Below are positions 21,098-23,258 of a stretch of 23,258 nucleotides of DNA, piece after piece. A program made the position numbers and the translations under genes. The notes beneath the pieces were generated by a model. That model saw only the letters and a list, made by a program, of their open reading frames with translations. It had not been told where the DNA came from and searched no databases. Every line of letters starts with the position of its first letter. Within the stretch, counting starts at the first letter, position 1. The DNA lies in the NCBI GenBank assembly GCA_028683635.1, contig JAQUHL010000002.1, forward strand, positions 1-23,258, written 5' to 3'. The stretch is from Candidatus Cloacimonadota bacterium. GTDB taxonomy: Bacteria; Cloacimonadota; Cloacimonadia; Cloacimonadales; Cloacimonadaceae.

Positions 21098-23258
21098 ATG
21101 AAAATGCGAAACCTGCTAATCCTCCTGCTGCTGCTTTTCAGTATCAGTTTGATATTCGCCCGTAATTTTGACCCCAATTATTTCCACAGCCGTTCGATCG
21201 TGGCCAGCTTCAAGATGGAAGCCATCGGCAGAATGGATGGCGTGATAGAATTTACCAGGGAAGATGGCGTTGTCCGCACCGGTATCACCTCTTTTGATGA
21301 TCTTGCCCGCAAATATTCCATCATCGGCATGGAACAAATGCATCCCCAGGTCAAAGACCCCACCTGGCATGATGGCAAGGGCTGGTACTTGCAGAATATC
21401 TATCGCCTTATCCTCAGCTCTGATGAGAGAATGGATGACGCCGTAGCTGAGCTGGAAAAAGACCAGAACCTGAACTATGCAGAATTTGAAACCATCAACC
21501 GCAGATATTTTGTTCCGAACGATCCCATGGTCACCCAGCAATATGCCCTGGAAAGAATCAAATCCTACCAGGCTTGGGATTATTTCATGGGTTCCTATGA
21601 TGTAATTATCGCCATTACGGATTCTGGCGTTAAATGGAACCATCCTGATCTCAGAAACAACATCTGGATCAATCCCGCCGAAAGCCATGATATGTCCCTC
21701 GATTGGACAAATGGTACTGTCCTTGGTGGTGATGGGGTTGACGACAACGGCGGTACTTATGGTAAAGTGGATGACCTGGTTGGCTGGGATTTTTTCAACA
21801 ACGACAACAACCCCATGCAAAACTGGGCCAATAATGACCACGGCACCCACGTTGCCGGTTGTGCTGCGGCTGTTGGCAACAATGGCATCGGCGTTACAGG
21901 AACTTCTCCGATTGCCTCGATCCTTAGCTGTAAGGGCGCATCCAATACCTCAAATTCCACCGGAGTTACCAATGGTTATGGCCAGATGCAATATGCTGCA
22001 GAGATTGGAGCCCACATCATCAATGCTTCCTGGGGTGGCCCCGGAAACGGCTCGTATTCAAACAACATCGTAAACTATTGCACAAACATGGGTGCACTTG
22101 TGGTCACTGCTGCGGGTAATGAAAACACTGAACACGGCGTTGCCGGTTACAACGATTATCCCGCAGATTGCACCAATGCACTGTGTGTAGCTGCCACCAA
22201 TGCCGGAGATTACAAGGCATCTTTCTCGGATTTTGGTGCTCCGATCGATATCTGTGCTCCCGGTGAAGGGATCCTGTCCACCATCATAGCCAACAACGGT
22301 TATGATTCCTATAACGGAACTTCCATGTCCTCTCCCATTGCCGCCGGTGTGGCTGCCATGGTAAAGGGAATGCATCCTGCCATGTTGCCCCTCGAGATCA
22401 AAGAACGCCTGGAACAGACAGCAGACTATATATACGACCTGAATCCAGATTACGAAGGAAAACTCGGTTCAGGAAGGTTAAATGCCTTTGCTGCAACCAT
22501 GTTTGATAAAATACCCAATATTGTGATTGATGACTTTTCCATAGAAGAAATTGAAGGTGATGGAGATGGAGTCGCCAATCCGGGCGAAACGATCCGCCTC
22601 AAAGTCCAGCTTTATAATTACCTCGATCCCTATACAGGACTTGCCTGGTCAAATGCCACAAACGTTGAAACCAAAGTCCGTTGCACCTATCCAGGTGTCT
22701 CGATCGTGGATTCAACTGCCTCTTATGGCAGTCTCCTGGCAGGTTCATCCATGTGGAACAACACCCAACCCTTCACCTTCCAAACCGTTTCCACCTTGCC
22801 TTCTGAACCTCTTCCCTTTGAACTCGTCGTCTCCTCAAACCAGGATGCCGAATATCCATACAATGTGGTTTTACCCTTCACAGTCAATCTGTCACTGATG
22901 CAAAGCGGCTTCCCCTTCAACCTGGGTGGAGCTTCCCAATCCTCTCCCATCCTTGAAGATCTGGATGGCGATGGTGGCAGTGAAATCATCTTTGCCGATC
23001 ATCTTGGCAATATCCATGCCCTCAAAGCCAATGGTAACACCGAGCATCCTGGCTTCCCGATAGCCACTGGTGCCAGCGGAATCGTTGGATCTCTTGCCAT
23101 GAGCAACCTTACCGGCGATCCCAATCTCAAGGTGTTTGTGGCTTGCCTTTCCAATAACAACGTGATCGCTATCGATGAAAACGCCAATATCCTCTGGAAT
23201 GTTCCCGCTGGCGGAACCCTGCGCAGCGGTCCCATCATCTCCGATCTTGGGCTGAATG
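21098..23258 (+). CDS. Secreted S8 (subtilisin-like) protease with C-terminal FG-GAP-like repeats, truncated by window end
   Basis: About 720 residues are visible and the frame is open at the right edge. A signal peptide (MKMRNLLILLLLLFSISLIF, cleavage near A-R) precedes an inhibitor-like propeptide of about 130 residues. The catalytic triad is D175 (AITDSGV), H248 (NDHGTHVAG) and S409 (NGTSMSSPIAAGVA), with the oxyanion asparagine in TAAGNEN. An immunoglobulin-like region with GDGDGVANPGETI (near 22560-22590) follows. Then come blocks of the FG-GAP/VCBS type (SSPILEDLDGDGGSEIIFAD, LTGDPNLKVFVA), which suggest a beta-propeller and calcium binding. Likely role: extracellular protein breakdown, in keeping with an amino-acid-fermenting lifestyle. 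Any C-terminal sorting domain lies outside the window. GAGGTAAT precedes the ATG. Confidence 0.9.
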   Translation, partial: MKMRNLLILLLLLFSISLIFARNFDPNYFHSRSIVASFKMEAIGRMDGVIEFTREDGVVRTGITSFDDLARKYSIIGMEQMHPQVKDPTWHDGKGWYLQNIYRLILSSDERMDDAVAELEKDQNLNYAEFETINRRYFVPNDPMVTQQYALERIKSYQAWDYFMGSYDVIIAITDSGVKWNHPDLRNNIWINPAESHDMSLDWTNGTVLGGDGVDDNGGTYGKVDDLVGWDFFNNDNNPMQNWANNDHGTHVAGCAAAVGNNGIGVTGTSPIASILSCKGASNTSNSTGVTNGYGQMQYAAEIGAHIINASWGGPGNGSYSNNIVNYCTNMGALVVTAAGNENTEHGVAGYNDYPADCTNALCVAATNAGDYKASFSDFGAPIDICAPGEGILSTIIANNGYDSYNGTSMSSPIAAGVAAMVKGMHPAMLPLEIKERLEQTADYIYDLNPDYEGKLGSGRLNAFAATMFDKIPNIVIDDFSIEEIEGDGDGVANPGETIRLKVQLYNYLDPYTGLAWSNATNVETKVRCTYPGVSIVDSTASYGSLLAGSSMWNNTQPFTFQTVSTLPSEPLPFELVVSSNQDAEYPYNVVLPFTVNLSLMQSGFPFNLGGASQSSPILEDLDGDGGSEIIFADHLGNIHALKANGNTEHPGFPIATGASGIVGSLAMSNLTGDPNLKVFVACLSNNNVIAIDENANILWNVPAGGTLRSGPIISDLGLN

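Overview
The window looks like a chromosomal segment of an anaerobic, Gram-negative-type bacterium. Its content (NuoE/NuoF-type electron-bifurcation subunits, a folate-dependent TrmFO, a lipoprotein HtrA protease, RecG, a secreted subtilase with FG-GAP-like repeats) recalls Candidatus Cloacimonadota. That placement is from memory of gene content, not from a marker gene. No rRNA, tRNA or CRISPR array was seen.

Layout. (1) Positions 1-9.9 kb are accessory. CorA (-) is followed by a truncated IS630-type transposase (-), remnants of another mobile-element end, and a visibly AT-rich leftward restriction-modification operon (59-aa fragment, m4C-type methyltransferase, candidate endonuclease, beta-type methyltransferase). 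Then come a GNAT acetyltransferase broken by an in-frame TGA, an unknown 177-aa gene (-), and an unknown two-gene unit (153 aa + 49 aa, +). This part holds two families of short palindromic-ended repeats. Family A is about 133-141 bp when complete, has AAGACCATTG-type ends and occurs 5 times. Family B is about 70-85 bp, has TTGAAATGACATAATC-type ends and occurs 3 times here, plus a decayed copy after trmFO. Several strong hairpins have no assigned gene.

(2) Positions 10.0-17.1 kb are one tightly packed rightward operon: a NuoE-like [2Fe-2S] protein, a HydB/NuoF-like flavoprotein, and a 1109-residue fusion of ferredoxin, GltD-type flavoprotein, 4Fe-4S domains and a NuoG/FdhA-like molybdopterin-fold remnant. 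TrmFO follows; its only sensible start is a rare ATT codon overlapping the fusion gene's stop. The three redox proteins look like an NAD(P)H/ferredoxin electron-transfer, possibly bifurcating, complex with neither a hydrogenase H-cluster subunit nor a recognisable formate dehydrogenase active site. This is the best candidate here for an undescribed system.

(3) Positions 17.2-23.3 kb are housekeeping and secretion genes: an HtrA/Deg lipoprotein (-), divergent recG (+), and an S8 subtilase (+) that runs off the right edge.
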